This document shows, piece by piece, positions 2,620-9,598 of a DNA stretch of 10,022 nt; positions within the stretch are counted from its first letter, which is position 1; every line of letters begins with the position of its first letter. Position numbers and translations under genes: made by a program. The stretch spans positions 1 through 10,022 of the forward strand of contig JAFCEM010000047.1 in NCBI GenBank assembly GCA_017609145.1, given 5' to 3'. This stretch comes from Candidatus Aenigmatarchaeota archaeon (lineage in GTDB: Archaea > Aenigmatarchaeota > Aenigmatarchaeia > QMZP01). The notes beneath the pieces are model-generated. The model was not told where the DNA came from. It saw only the letters and a program-made list of their open reading frames with translations, and did not search any database.

Positions 2620-5597
2620 ATGCGAAGACTAATATGGAGTTTAGCTGCATTTATTCTTTTGGTAACAACGTTTCAGTCAGCTTGGGCACTCATCTTCGGA
2701 TTCTCACCAGACCGGTACTGCATCAACGCCGCAGGCAACCTAGCTGTTCCGGGCGAGCTCACCGTCACTAACAATATCACCAGCTTGGGGTGGCTGAACT
2801 CGTTGGGGGTCAACACCACAACACTGAACGTCAGTGGTAAGAGCTATTTTTATGATGATATATCTATTGCAGATTTATTTATATCAGGTCATATAACTGA
2901 TGGTCTTGGTCACAATACCACAGCCAAGCAACTTCAATACGCTTACAACATGACCTCAAACGGGACGCTTATCCAGAACGGTAGTTCAGTTACTTTAAAC
3001 CATCTCATTATGAACGGTCTGCTTAACATGAACAACAATAAGATACTCGGTTCTGATATGGTTATTGGCTGGCAGAACCTTACAAATTACCCATCAGCCT
3101 GTTCAAACGGCAACGCTGTGACACAAATTGGGGATACGATAATTTGCACGGCATTTTTACAGAACGATTCCCATGCGCAGCTTGATTGGCTCAACGTCAG
3201 CCACGGCGGGAACATGACAGTGGATTATGTCTTTATCAAAGACGCCTATACAACGATTTTAGACACAACAAACGCAACTATGAATTTTCTTGAAACTAAT
3301 TACTCGGAAATAACTCATTGGTTCAAAGTGAGCAACGGTGATGTAGTTTCCAACGTTGTAAGTGGGCAAGCGCATGCACACGGGTGGGCTGCGGGTTATA
3401 ATTCAGTTATAAACAATACATTTTTAATCAAGTATTTCAATGAGCCATGTTATTGGCCTGACTATTGCGAAGGATGGGACATAGACAGACCCAGTAGCAG
3501 TTTCAACCCAGACGGAAAAGTCGATGTGAGTGATTTGGCGGCATGGGGTCTTTTACATTATATTCCGTTTGTCATCGGGGTTAATAGCCGTGTGAAATCG
3601 CCCCGTGCTTACGCAATAGGAGATTCAAATGATGTTTCTGGCGTTCACAGCGTTGTCATAGGTAGTCTACTCAACAGCAATGAAAGCCTCATGACGAAAA
3701 TTGGATATAATCAAACATTCGTCAAGGCAAACAACACCGAGGTGTTCATTAAAGGAAACACACGATTACTGAATAATCTTTCGGTTATGGGAGATTTAAC
3801 ATTGGAAGGCACTCTTGACATGGGTTCTACAAGTAGCTTCACCGCAGGCCAGATAAACACTTTAAGGGTTAATGCATCCAGCTACCTCAACACTACTGTT
3901 CTTCAGGCATCCGGAAAATTTCTCGGTCCAAACTTCAACATAGGTCGTGGAAACATCTCTGACATGATTTACGGCAACACAACAGGAGAAATATTCGGGG
4001 CAGTAAACAACAATTCTTTCTATCCGTATTCATCAAATCCATCAGATTATATAGCTAACGATTCCCATGCGCAGCTTGATTGGCTCAACGTCAGCCACGG
4101 CGGGAATATAACTCTGGACAGGGTTTACAGTGCTGGGGTTCACACAGATAGGGTGGATGCATCCAGCTACGTCAACACCACAACACTCAGAGTCGGCAGG
4201 ACAATACTTGCCGACGGCAACACAGGCTCAGCCCCAGTTGAAGGCGCAGGGACGCGGCTGATGTGGGTTCCGGAGAAGGCTTCGCTGCGTGCGGGTTCTG
4301 TGAACGGACCGCAGTGGGACGACGCAAACATAGGTTATTACTCATTCGCAACAGGGAGCAGCACAAAAGCAAGCGGCAACTATGCATCCGCTTTCGGGGC
4401 ATCCTCGGCAACGGGGTCGGCGGCAAGCAGCTTCGGCTGAACGACAACGCTGATGCAACTTCGCTCAGGGCGGGAACGACAACGGTGAATCAGGGGGTTG
4501 GTCAGGTCGCTATCGGATACTGCACATCAGGGAACACGCTGATAGCTGAAGGGACTGGCTCTGTCGCAATGGGGCAGGACGTGAACGCCTTAACTGCCGA
4601 CAACGTCCTTTCATTCGGCAGGGGTTTTTCGGCAAGCACGGCGGACACTTTCAACGTCGGATTCGGCGAGCTTGATTACGAATTTTCAGGGACTGAAGCG
4701 GACTTTAAAAACAACGACCTCGTCACAACGGGGGCAGGCACGTTCGGCGATGTGGACGTCACAGGAACGGGTGGAAGGGACATCACGATAACTTCAACCG
4801 ACCACAACGACATTGCTTTGAAAATGATGCGGACGGGAAGCACTTATGTCGACTGGATGCTTAAAGACCACGGCGGCATATTCTACTTACAGTCAAGTGC
4901 TGATGACGGCTCAACATGGACTACAAGGATGAGCGTGCATTATAGTGACGGAGATTTCGACTTCCAGAGCGGAGACCTGAAAACAACCGGGGGAGTGACG
5001 GCAGGGGCTTCTGCTTTCGGCGATGGCGGGACAACGAACTATGCTGCTTTTGCGGCAGACGGCGAGCTTGCTCTTCACGGCACAGCAAGAGTTTTAAGGG
5101 ATTTGTGGATTGACGTAGCAGGGATTAAAGCCCCTGGGGCAAAGCCAGCAACAGAAGTCTCGCATGGAAACCTTGAAACATCTGCATGGCAATTTAGTGA
5201 TGAAGCTGTAGAGGCAAACCAGGAAAGCGTCAGCTGGAGAATTGCCCCGCCTTACGACATGGACAGGAGTGAAGGAGTAACAATGAGGATTGGCTGGTCA
5301 TCTGCTTCTAATGGGAATGTAAAATGGCAATTAGAATACAGATGGCTGTCAGAAGACGAAGACACAACGCAAGGAGCAGAAGAAACCTTGACCGTGGTAG
5401 ATGCAGCATCTACAACAGCGAACGGATTAGTCGTCACAGATATAACAGGAATAGACGCCCCAAGCTCAACAGACGCAAGCATCATATTCAAGCTGACAAG
5501 GCTGTCCGCCGATGCACAGGACACAATATCAGACACCGTTGAACTGCATGGTACCTGTTTCAACTATGTTTCAGATAAATTAGGAGATCCGACATGA
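2620..5597 (+). CDS. Secreted fibre/adhesin-like structural protein, interrupted by a one-base frameshift (about 992 aa if repaired)
   Basis: Residues 1-23 are a clear signal peptide (MRRLIWSLAAFILLVTTFQSAWA). The first frame runs to TGA 4438-4440, the second from there to TGA 5595-5597. Restoring one C after 4437 (GGC-CTG-AAC) joins them smoothly inside a YadA-like head region: GYYSFATGSSTKASGNYASAFG before, VAIGYCTSGN and GSVAMGQ after. Other parts: repeated NTTTLxVSG modules, a 17-residue block duplicated at 182-198 and 480-496, a dockerin-like NPDGKVDVSDL at about 296-306, and many N-x-S/T sequons. The end (AGIKAPGAKPA, KWQLEYRWLSEDEDTT, TGIDAPSSTDASIIFKLTRLSADAQDT, VELHG) matches a C-terminal domain I know from fibre or spike proteins of uncultivated viruses. 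Likely role: trimeric receptor-binding fibre or surface adhesin. The signal peptide is unusual for a tail fibre and implies export. A leaderless promoter precedes it. Confidence 0.75.
3163..3212 (+). repeat. 50-bp exact direct repeat within the fibre gene, copy 1
   Basis: Identical to 4057-4106 and in the same frame, encoding NDSHAQLDWLNVSHGGN. Similarity stops sharply at both edges. The two copies are 894 bp apart. Confidence 0.9.
4057..4106 (+). repeat. 50-bp exact direct repeat within the fibre gene, copy 2
   Basis: Exact copy of 3163-3212, in frame. Recombination between the two would remove 894 bp (298 codons) without changing the frame. Confidence 0.9.
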
Positions 5598-5621
5598 TTT
5601 TGGTGAATAAGGAGGTAGAAA

Positions 5622-5984
5622 ATGAACAAAGACAGATTTGTGGTGCCCTCTGTCATAGCTATACTGACAACAATAGTAATAGCAATAGGGATTTCAGCAG
5701 TAGAGACAATTCCGCTTCAGTTCCATATTGATGTAGACAGAGACGTATATGATTGGGTGGCCGGACAGCATGAAAACATAGTGGAATATGTAGAAGCCGA
5801 AATCAGGGAGTTGTTTGAAAAGGAATATGAAGACAATATAGATAACGAATTGCTACAGGCATACAGAAAAGCTGCGATAGAAGGAACAATAACACAAAAG
5901 AAGCAGATAATAGCTTACATCGACAATATGTTCCCTGAACATGAGATGCCAGATGAAATATTTGGTGACAGTTTGAACCAGTAA
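5622..5984 (+). CDS. Short membrane-anchored protein with an acidic helical domain, 120 aa
   Basis: After MNKDR comes one membrane helix (about residues 7-28, FVVPSVIAILTTIVIAIGISAV), acting as an N-terminal anchor or uncleaved signal. The rest (30-120) is acidic and helical (VEYVEAEIRELFEKEYEDNIDNELLQAYRKAAIEGTITQKKQIIAYIDNMF), with likely coiled-coil character. No family recognised. The start is fixed by an excellent GGAGGT ribosome binding site ending 6 nt before the ATG. It begins 24 nt after the fibre gene stop, so it is almost certainly co-transcribed and may help anchor, assemble or chaperone the fibre. Other possibilities are a membrane-located accessory or lysis-type protein. Confidence 0.8.
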   Translation: MNKDRFVVPSVIAILTTIVIAIGISAVETIPLQFHIDVDRDVYDWVAGQHENIVEYVEAEIRELFEKEYEDNIDNELLQAYRKAAIEGTITQKKQIIAYIDNMFPEHEMPDEIFGDSLNQ

Positions 5985-6003
5985 AAAAATCGTCCAAGGC
6001 ATT

Positions 6004-6023
6004 CTCCCATGTTCATGGGGGAG
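6004..6023 (+). terminator. Hairpin after the 120-aa gene
   Basis: CTCCCAT-GTTC-ATGGGGGAG: five pairs CCCAT/ATGGG around a GTTC loop, extended by CT/AG across a two-G bulge. It lies 19 nt after the stop at 5984 and is not followed by a T run, so it may be an mRNA 3' end or processing structure rather than a classic terminator. Confidence 0.3.
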
Positions 6024-6081
6024 AGGAGGTCAGAGATTCGCATATCCATAGCTTGCCTTGCTAATGGGAACTTGTGGTAAC

Positions 6082-7071
6082 ATGGTCCAGCATGTTCACG
6101 GAGGAAAGGATATCATTAAGAAGATAGGATGGATATTGGCAATCTTTTTTTTAGTCATACCAACCGTTGCCGCTATTCAGGAAGAGCTTGGTGTCTGCCA
6201 AACCAACACTGAGTGCATAATCGGTGATTATGTGTATAATGATTCTTATCAGGGCTACAACTCACAAGGATGCACACTCAATCTTACAGCACCAAATGGT
6301 ACGAAAGTTGTTATTGGTGCCAATATGACAAACAATTCAATTGATAAATTTTTTCACAACTTTTCGTTCTGGCCTACCTCCGACGGACTTTATTTTTGCG
6401 AGATGTTCTGCAACTTCAGCGGGGACGTAGGGAGGAGGAACTGTAATTTCGTTGTCCTCAACCTAACTATGTACAATATCTCGTCTAAAATCTCCAATAT
6501 AAATTCCACTCTATGGAATATATACAACAATACCATCTTAAATGTGTATGTCGGGGGCAACTACAATCCCAACGAGGTCGGGAGAGTGATTGCCACCCTG
6601 TCGAGGTTCGGCACTATGGTCACGGGGGCCACCCTAAACCTGACCATCTATAGCCCGAACGGCAACATAATTGAGAATGCTAATATGAGTAGTATCGGGA
6701 GCGGAATCTACAGGTACAACTTCACCGTTCCATCGACTAGGGGCGACTATATTGTGAACGTGACCGCGGACAGTATAGCGGAGAGCGGCGTATTCACGGT
6801 CTCAACAATCACCAATACCATACACACCGAGCACTCGGACACGCAGGACACCATAAAGGAGAGAATCAAGAACTTGAAGGACATGGTTAGAGAGCCCAGC
6901 GAGGCAGATGTGTTCACTGTCAACCTAACAACGTTCCTCAGGAGTTCGGCCCTGTCTGCGGCAGTTATCATAATAATTGTTTTCTTTATAATCCTATTCA
7001 TTGTATGGGTTAGGAGCAAACAAAAACCAGAAGGGGGCACTGAGGAGGAAGTGGAAATCAGCGTGGTGTAG
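6082..7071 (+). CDS. Spike-like surface glycoprotein: signal peptide, Ig-like domains, C-terminal membrane helix (329 aa from this start)
   Basis: A basic n-region and hydrophobic core (KKIGWILAIFFLVIPTVAA) form a signal peptide. The ectodomain has six cysteines in its first part (about residues 39-125; CQTNTEC, GC, FCEMFC, NC), enough for three disulfides, and about 16 N-x-S/T sequons. A second part (about 165-245; NYNPNEVGRVIATL, GATLNLTIYSPNG, GIYRYNFTVP, GDYIVNVTA) has the strand pattern of an Ig-like/MG2-type domain. One membrane helix (about 290-311) and a short acidic cytoplasmic tail (GGTEEEVEISVV) end it. This type I topology resembles spikes of enveloped archaeal viruses, but host surface proteins share it. 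The start is uncertain: the frame opens at TTG 6058, with ATGs at 6064 and 6082. The only strong ribosome binding site (6100-6104) lies inside the frame, before non-standard ATC/ATT codons at 6112-6117. Confidence 0.75.
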   Translation: MVQHVHGGKDIIKKIGWILAIFFLVIPTVAAIQEELGVCQTNTECIIGDYVYNDSYQGYNSQGCTLNLTAPNGTKVVIGANMTNNSIDKFFHNFSFWPTSDGLYFCEMFCNFSGDVGRRNCNFVVLNLTMYNISSKISNINSTLWNIYNNTILNVYVGGNYNPNEVGRVIATLSRFGTMVTGATLNLTIYSPNGNIIENANMSSIGSGIYRYNFTVPSTRGDYIVNVTADSIAESGVFTVSTITNTIHTEHSDTQDTIKERIKNLKDMVREPSEADVFTVNLTTFLRSSALSAAVIIIIVFFIILFIVWVRSKQKPEGGTEEEVEISVV

Positions 7072-7074
7072 TTC

Positions 7075-7088
7075 GCATATAGCTATGC
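7075..7088 (+). terminator. Inverted repeat after the spike-like gene
   Basis: GCATA-TAGC-TATGC forms a perfect 5-bp stem just after the stop at 7071, extendable by TT/AA with one bulged base. A T run lies at 7154-7159, where + strand transcription would end before the convergent - strand genes. A regulatory or 3'-end role is likely but not shown. Confidence 0.3.
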
Positions 7089-7153
7089 AAGATGGTCCAA
7101 GAGCCCACCATCACTACGAACAATATGCCCACTACTATGTGCGTTGTTATGGG

Positions 7154-7159
7154 TTTTTT
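7154..7159 (+). terminator. T-run terminator for the + strand block
   Basis: Six T residues (GGGTTTTTTCC) in the 93-nt gap between the convergent genes ending at 7071 (+) and 7165 (-). Archaeal RNA polymerase terminates at short T tracts without needing a hairpin. Placement by context only. Confidence 0.35.
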
Positions 7160-7164
7160 CCAAG

Positions 7165-7695
7165 TCAAATCTCCCCCAATACATTGATGATGTCATACGG
7201 AGCAGCTGTCAGTATCGAATCCACAACGACATGTATATTGAGTATGAAATCAAGTACGCCCCGATATGGATAGACTATATCCCCAGTAAGTGCCCATGAC
7301 GCAATGACTTGAAGGACTCCCACTATCAGCGCGGCAACGAAAATTATCTTGAGCCATGACCAGAAAGACACCTGCTCCTTACGGTATATGAATTTGCCAA
7401 TTGACACAAGAACGACAATCCAAAAAAAAGTGAAGGCCACGGAACCCAATATTCTATTGTTGTTTATGACGCGCTCGTAATAACTCATATCTGGATTGTC
7501 CTTTAGGGCTTGTATGGATTCTGATATTAGGCTCTGGCTCCTTATCAGCAGAGCCCCCAAGTCAGATGTTAGCTTCGTGGTGCCCCCCACCACATCGGCC
7601 GGTATGGATATCACGTCGCCGATGATTACATACATGAAAGCCGCCATGCCAGTAAACATCAGTATTCCAAGAAGCACCCACACTTTAGACACCAT
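7165..7695 (-). CDS. Multi-pass membrane protein, 176 aa
   Basis: Membrane helices at about residues 5-27 (VWVLLGILMFTGMAAFMYVIIGDVI), 83-103 (LGSVAFTFFWIVVLVSIGKFIY) and 114-134 (WLKIIFVAALIVGVLQVIASW), with a possible weak fourth near 146-163. Between helices 1 and 2 lies a soluble loop of about 55 residues (TTKLTSDLGALLIRSQSLISESIQALKDNPDM), probably helical. No family recognised. The start is supported by a GAGGTG ribosome binding site inside the end of the upstream gene, with which it overlaps by 11 nt; the two are translationally coupled and probably act together. A virion membrane protein, a pore or an assembly scaffold are all possible; the sequence does not decide. Confidence 0.75.
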   Translation of the reverse strand: MVSKVWVLLGILMFTGMAAFMYVIIGDVISIPADVVGGTTKLTSDLGALLIRSQSLISESIQALKDNPDMSYYERVINNNRILGSVAFTFFWIVVLVSIGKFIYRKEQVSFWSWLKIIFVAALIVGVLQVIASWALTGDIVYPYRGVLDFILNIHVVVDSILTAAPYDIINVLGEI

Positions 7696-8227
7696 TTACC
7701 AGCACCTCAGTCAATGAAAATGAGAACTCGCCCAAAAAGGATGACAGCATTATGCTAATAAAGAGCATAATTGCAGTGGTTGGGATGAATATAAAGAAGA
7801 ACCTTTTTCTGTAGCTTAGCTCTTCTTTTAGTGTTGCCTTTCCTATTTTGTATATAATCCAATATGTCAGATAAGTCAACGCACCAAACCCCATACCTAT
7901 AACAAAGAAGAAGCTATGGACGTAAAACTGGGCGGCGGTCTCCCAAGCCGACAGACCGAACATATACAAGAGGTAGGAGAGAAAAACAGTCAGTGTTAGA
8001 TGCTTCTTAATCCCTATCTCTCGGTTGAAGATTGTCCTGATAATGAAGACGTAGAAGGTTGGGACAGAAAACGCAACGAACATGGCGACCGTAATATTTG
8101 AAGGGAACAGACTAAGGGCAGGTATAAGAATCGCCAAAACAAAGATGGATGAAATTGCTCCCGGCATCGATAATGCTTTCTCCCTGAAATCGTCTCTGGT
8201 AATTTTGAGTTCCTCGATTTCTTCCAT
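7685..8227 (-). CDS. Multi-pass membrane protein, 180 aa
   Basis: A charged N-terminus (MEEIEELKITRDDFREKAL) is followed by about five membrane helices, near residues 22-41, 46-65, 77-93, 101-127 and 142-163. Basic loops (NREIGIKKH, YKIGKATLKEELSYRKR) suggest cytoplasmic faces. No family recognised. It is the first gene of a two-gene - strand operon. Its ATG (8225-8227) has no ribosome binding site, and a TATA-like box is centred about 27 nt upstream, so the transcript is probably leaderless. It diverges from the winged-helix membrane protein at 8310, and the two promoters are inverted copies of one sequence, implying shared regulation. Confidence 0.75.
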   Translation of the reverse strand: MEEIEELKITRDDFREKALSMPGAISSIFVLAILIPALSLFPSNITVAMFVAFSVPTFYVFIIRTIFNREIGIKKHLTLTVFLSYLLYMFGLSAWETAAQFYVHSFFFVIGMGFGALTYLTYWIIYKIGKATLKEELSYRKRFFFIFIPTTAIMLFISIMLSSFLGEFSFSLTEVLVNGV

Positions 8228-8237
8228 ATTATATTAT

Positions 8238-8253
8238 TTAGACGTGCTTCCTT
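8238..8253 (-). promoter_or_regulatory. Promoter-proximal operator-like copy, - strand
   Basis: Read on the - strand this is AAGGAAGCACGTCTAA, directly after a TATA-like GTTTTTAA (8252-8259) and 10 nt before the start at 8227. It matches the + strand copy at 8285-8300 at 14 of 16 positions. The copies face away from each other, 31 nt apart. Confidence 0.6.
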
Positions 8254-8280
8254 AAAAACTTAAGACGATAGATACAAAGG

Positions 8281-8300
8281 TTATAAGGAAGCACATTTAA
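8281..8300 (+). promoter_or_regulatory. TATA box and operator-like copy, + strand
   Basis: TTATAA at 8281-8286 is centred about 26 nt before the ATG at 8310, the standard archaeal spacing for a leaderless transcript. It leads into AAGGAAGCACATTTAA (8285-8300), the partner of the - strand copy. The overlap with the TATA box is where a repressor or activator could act on both promoters. Confidence 0.6.
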
Positions 8301-8309
8301 TATAAATAT

Positions 8310-8777
8310 ATGTTGACGGAGTTGAAGAACAGCAAAAGGAAACTCGTTTTGTTTCTAATGAAAGGACCGAAGACGATTTATGAGATTAGAGACCAGTTAA
8401 AAGTAAGTGACAAATGGGCGAAGAAGATAACTGACGACATGAACCACAATGGGGTGGTGTCATTCAGAATTAATGGAAAGACTGAGGAAAAGACCATCAT
8501 ATTGGACACCGACAAAGTGAAGATAAGGCACAAGTCTGATGAGTTCGTCCCAGACCTACTGGTGATAATAGGAACCATATTCACATCCTTTTTGATTTCA
8601 TCTGTGATGGGGCCGGTCTTTCTGTTTGGTGCAATATTCGCCGTGATTATTTTGACGTTCAGGATAATGTACAAAATATTCAAAATAGCAGATATCCGTC
8701 AGGTTTTTGTCGACATCGAAGAAAAAAGGGAATCGGACGAGAAGGAGGATTTGCCCTATTCTCCGAACGAAAAATAG
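8310..8777 (+). CDS. Winged-helix DNA-binding protein with two membrane helices, 155 aa
   Basis: Residues about 3-70 read as a winged helix-turn-helix domain: a first helix (LTELKNSKRKLVLFLMKG), a helix-turn-helix (TIYEIRDQLKVSDKWAKKITDDMNHNGVV) and a beta wing (SFRINGKTEEKTIILDTDKVKI). Two membrane helices follow (about 81-99 and 101-121), then an acidic C-terminus (VDIEEKRESDEKEDLPYSP). Membrane-tethered winged-helix proteins are known in archaea as one-component regulators, where DNA binding is coupled to the membrane. Expressed from a leaderless promoter paired with that of the divergent membrane-protein operon, it is the natural candidate to bind the shared inverted sites at 8238-8300 and so to regulate itself and its neighbours. 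It may also act on the pilin-like gene downstream. Target and signal are inferred. Confidence 0.75.
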   Translation: MLTELKNSKRKLVLFLMKGPKTIYEIRDQLKVSDKWAKKITDDMNHNGVVSFRINGKTEEKTIILDTDKVKIRHKSDEFVPDLLVIIGTIFTSFLISSVMGPVFLFGAIFAVIILTFRIMYKIFKIADIRQVFVDIEEKRESDEKEDLPYSPNEK

Positions 8778-8790
8778 GGAAGAACTGGGT

Positions 8791-8831
8791 TCCGAACACG
8801 GTTCCCTCGTGACATGGAACTATGTCCGAAC
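8791..8831 (+). promoter_or_regulatory. Repeated TCCGAAC sites upstream of the pilin-like gene
   Basis: TCCGAAC occurs at 8762-8768 (inside the end of the winged-helix gene), 8791-8797 and 8825-8831. The middle one sits in GTTCCGAAC, an inverted repeat (GTTC-C-GAAC). All three lie within 80 nt upstream of the TATA box at 8839. They are candidate regulator sites; no binding protein can be named. Confidence 0.3.
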
Positions 8832-8838
8832 AGCATTC

Positions 8839-8846
8839 TATATATA
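8839..8846 (+). promoter_or_regulatory. Strong TATA box for the pilin-like gene
   Basis: TATATATA, the best TATA box in the window. Transcription would start near 8866-8870, giving a 5' leader of about 40 nt that contains the hairpin at 8882-8895 and the ribosome binding site. Confidence 0.6.
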
Positions 8847-8881
8847 CCCTCCCAGAGAAACAGCCTAATATGATAATAAAG

Positions 8882-8899
8882 CGGGCGAAAGCCCGGAGG
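8882..8899 (+). promoter_or_regulatory. GAAA-loop hairpin abutting the ribosome binding site
   Basis: CGGGC-GAAA-GCCCG at 8882-8895 is a perfect 5-bp stem with a GNRA tetraloop. Its last base is the first G of GGAGG (8895-8899), and a further AGG follows before the ATG at 8908. A very stable hairpin directly before the ribosome binding site may stabilise the leader or tune translation of an abundant protein. Confidence 0.55.
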
Positions 8900-8907
8900 A
8901 GGCTAAT

Positions 8908-9576
8908 ATGAAAGGAGTATCAAATGTACTCGCATTGTTGCTCATCGTCATTGCTATCGGAGCCACCGCAGGTATTACTTTGACATACAACTATCTCGCT
9001 AGCTTGGCCGTTATGCCACCAATAACATACGATGGTCAGTACGGAGCAGATGCTAGCGTTGATGCGGCCGACCTTGAGGGTGCGTTCTACTCTGATTTCG
9101 TCGAGACAACGGATTGTAACGTAACCGATGATGTTCTTGGTGACTCTAGCTATGTAGGATGTGTCTATGAAACGACCGGCGGGGTGTCAAACTCAAACAA
9201 TGGAACCGACTACATGTTTGCAATAGCATTCGAGATTGACGACGGTCCAGTTGAGTATATGCACGTTAACTGTGAACTCAAGAACACCGGCACACTACAG
9301 GCCGCTGACGACTTTGCCATAGAGAACATAGAAGTATTCACAAATGAAGACAGTCCCATATCCTACAGCAACCTTGCAGTCGAGGACGGCGGAACCGAAG
9401 TGGACGGAAACACACGCTTCCTTCCAGAGGGCGATTACGTCTTCGTTACAGAACTTCACGCAAAGGGCATCACACCTGACGGAGTCGATGGCGACGACAT
9501 CATGACCTGCAAGAACGACCTTGAAACAAGCGGCGATGCGGATATCTGGTATTTGACATTGGAAGTGGGCAGTTAA
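8908..9576 (+). CDS. Pilin-like secreted structural protein with class III signal sequence, 222 aa
   Basis: The N-terminus, MKGVSNVLALLLIVIAIGATAGITLTY, has the layout of archaeal type IV pilin-like proteins: a very short basic leader, a likely cleavage site after K2-G3, then a long hydrophobic helix that is both membrane anchor and filament core. The rest (about 38-222) is an acidic, beta-rich domain (EYMHVNCELKNTGTL, EGDYVFVTELHAKG, ADIWYLTLEVGS) with four cysteines (two possible disulfides) and sequons such as NVT and NGT. No exact family recognised. The strong TATA box, hairpin leader and ribosome binding site suggest high expression, as for a major surface or virion protein. A small hydrophobic protein follows 22 nt downstream. 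No pilus ATPase or prepilin peptidase is in the window, so host machinery would have to process it. Confidence 0.75.
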   Translation: MKGVSNVLALLLIVIAIGATAGITLTYNYLASLAVMPPITYDGQYGADASVDAADLEGAFYSDFVETTDCNVTDDVLGDSSYVGCVYETTGGVSNSNNGTDYMFAIAFEIDDGPVEYMHVNCELKNTGTLQAADDFAIENIEVFTNEDSPISYSNLAVEDGGTEVDGNTRFLPEGDYVFVTELHAKGITPDGVDGDDIMTCKNDLETSGDADIWYLTLEVGS

Positions 9577-9598
9577 GCCAGCCTTTCAGAAGAAGACT

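Noticed and set aside
4425..4445. Programmed -1 ribosomal frameshift in the fibre gene
   Set aside because: No X-XXY-YYZ slippery heptamer and no obvious downstream pseudoknot; a single missing C is simpler.
4263..5597. Second half of the fibre as an independent gene starting at 4263
   Set aside because: The first about 58 residues of that frame overlap the YadA-like coding of the first frame and look like out-of-frame noise. No ribosome binding site or promoter precedes it.
6037..7080. Direct repeat TTCGCATAT flanking the spike-like gene (6037 and 7072), possibly marking an inserted cassette
   Set aside because: Only 9 bp match and the flanks diverge. The same letters appear reversed near 2617 by chance, so there is too little to claim an insertion.
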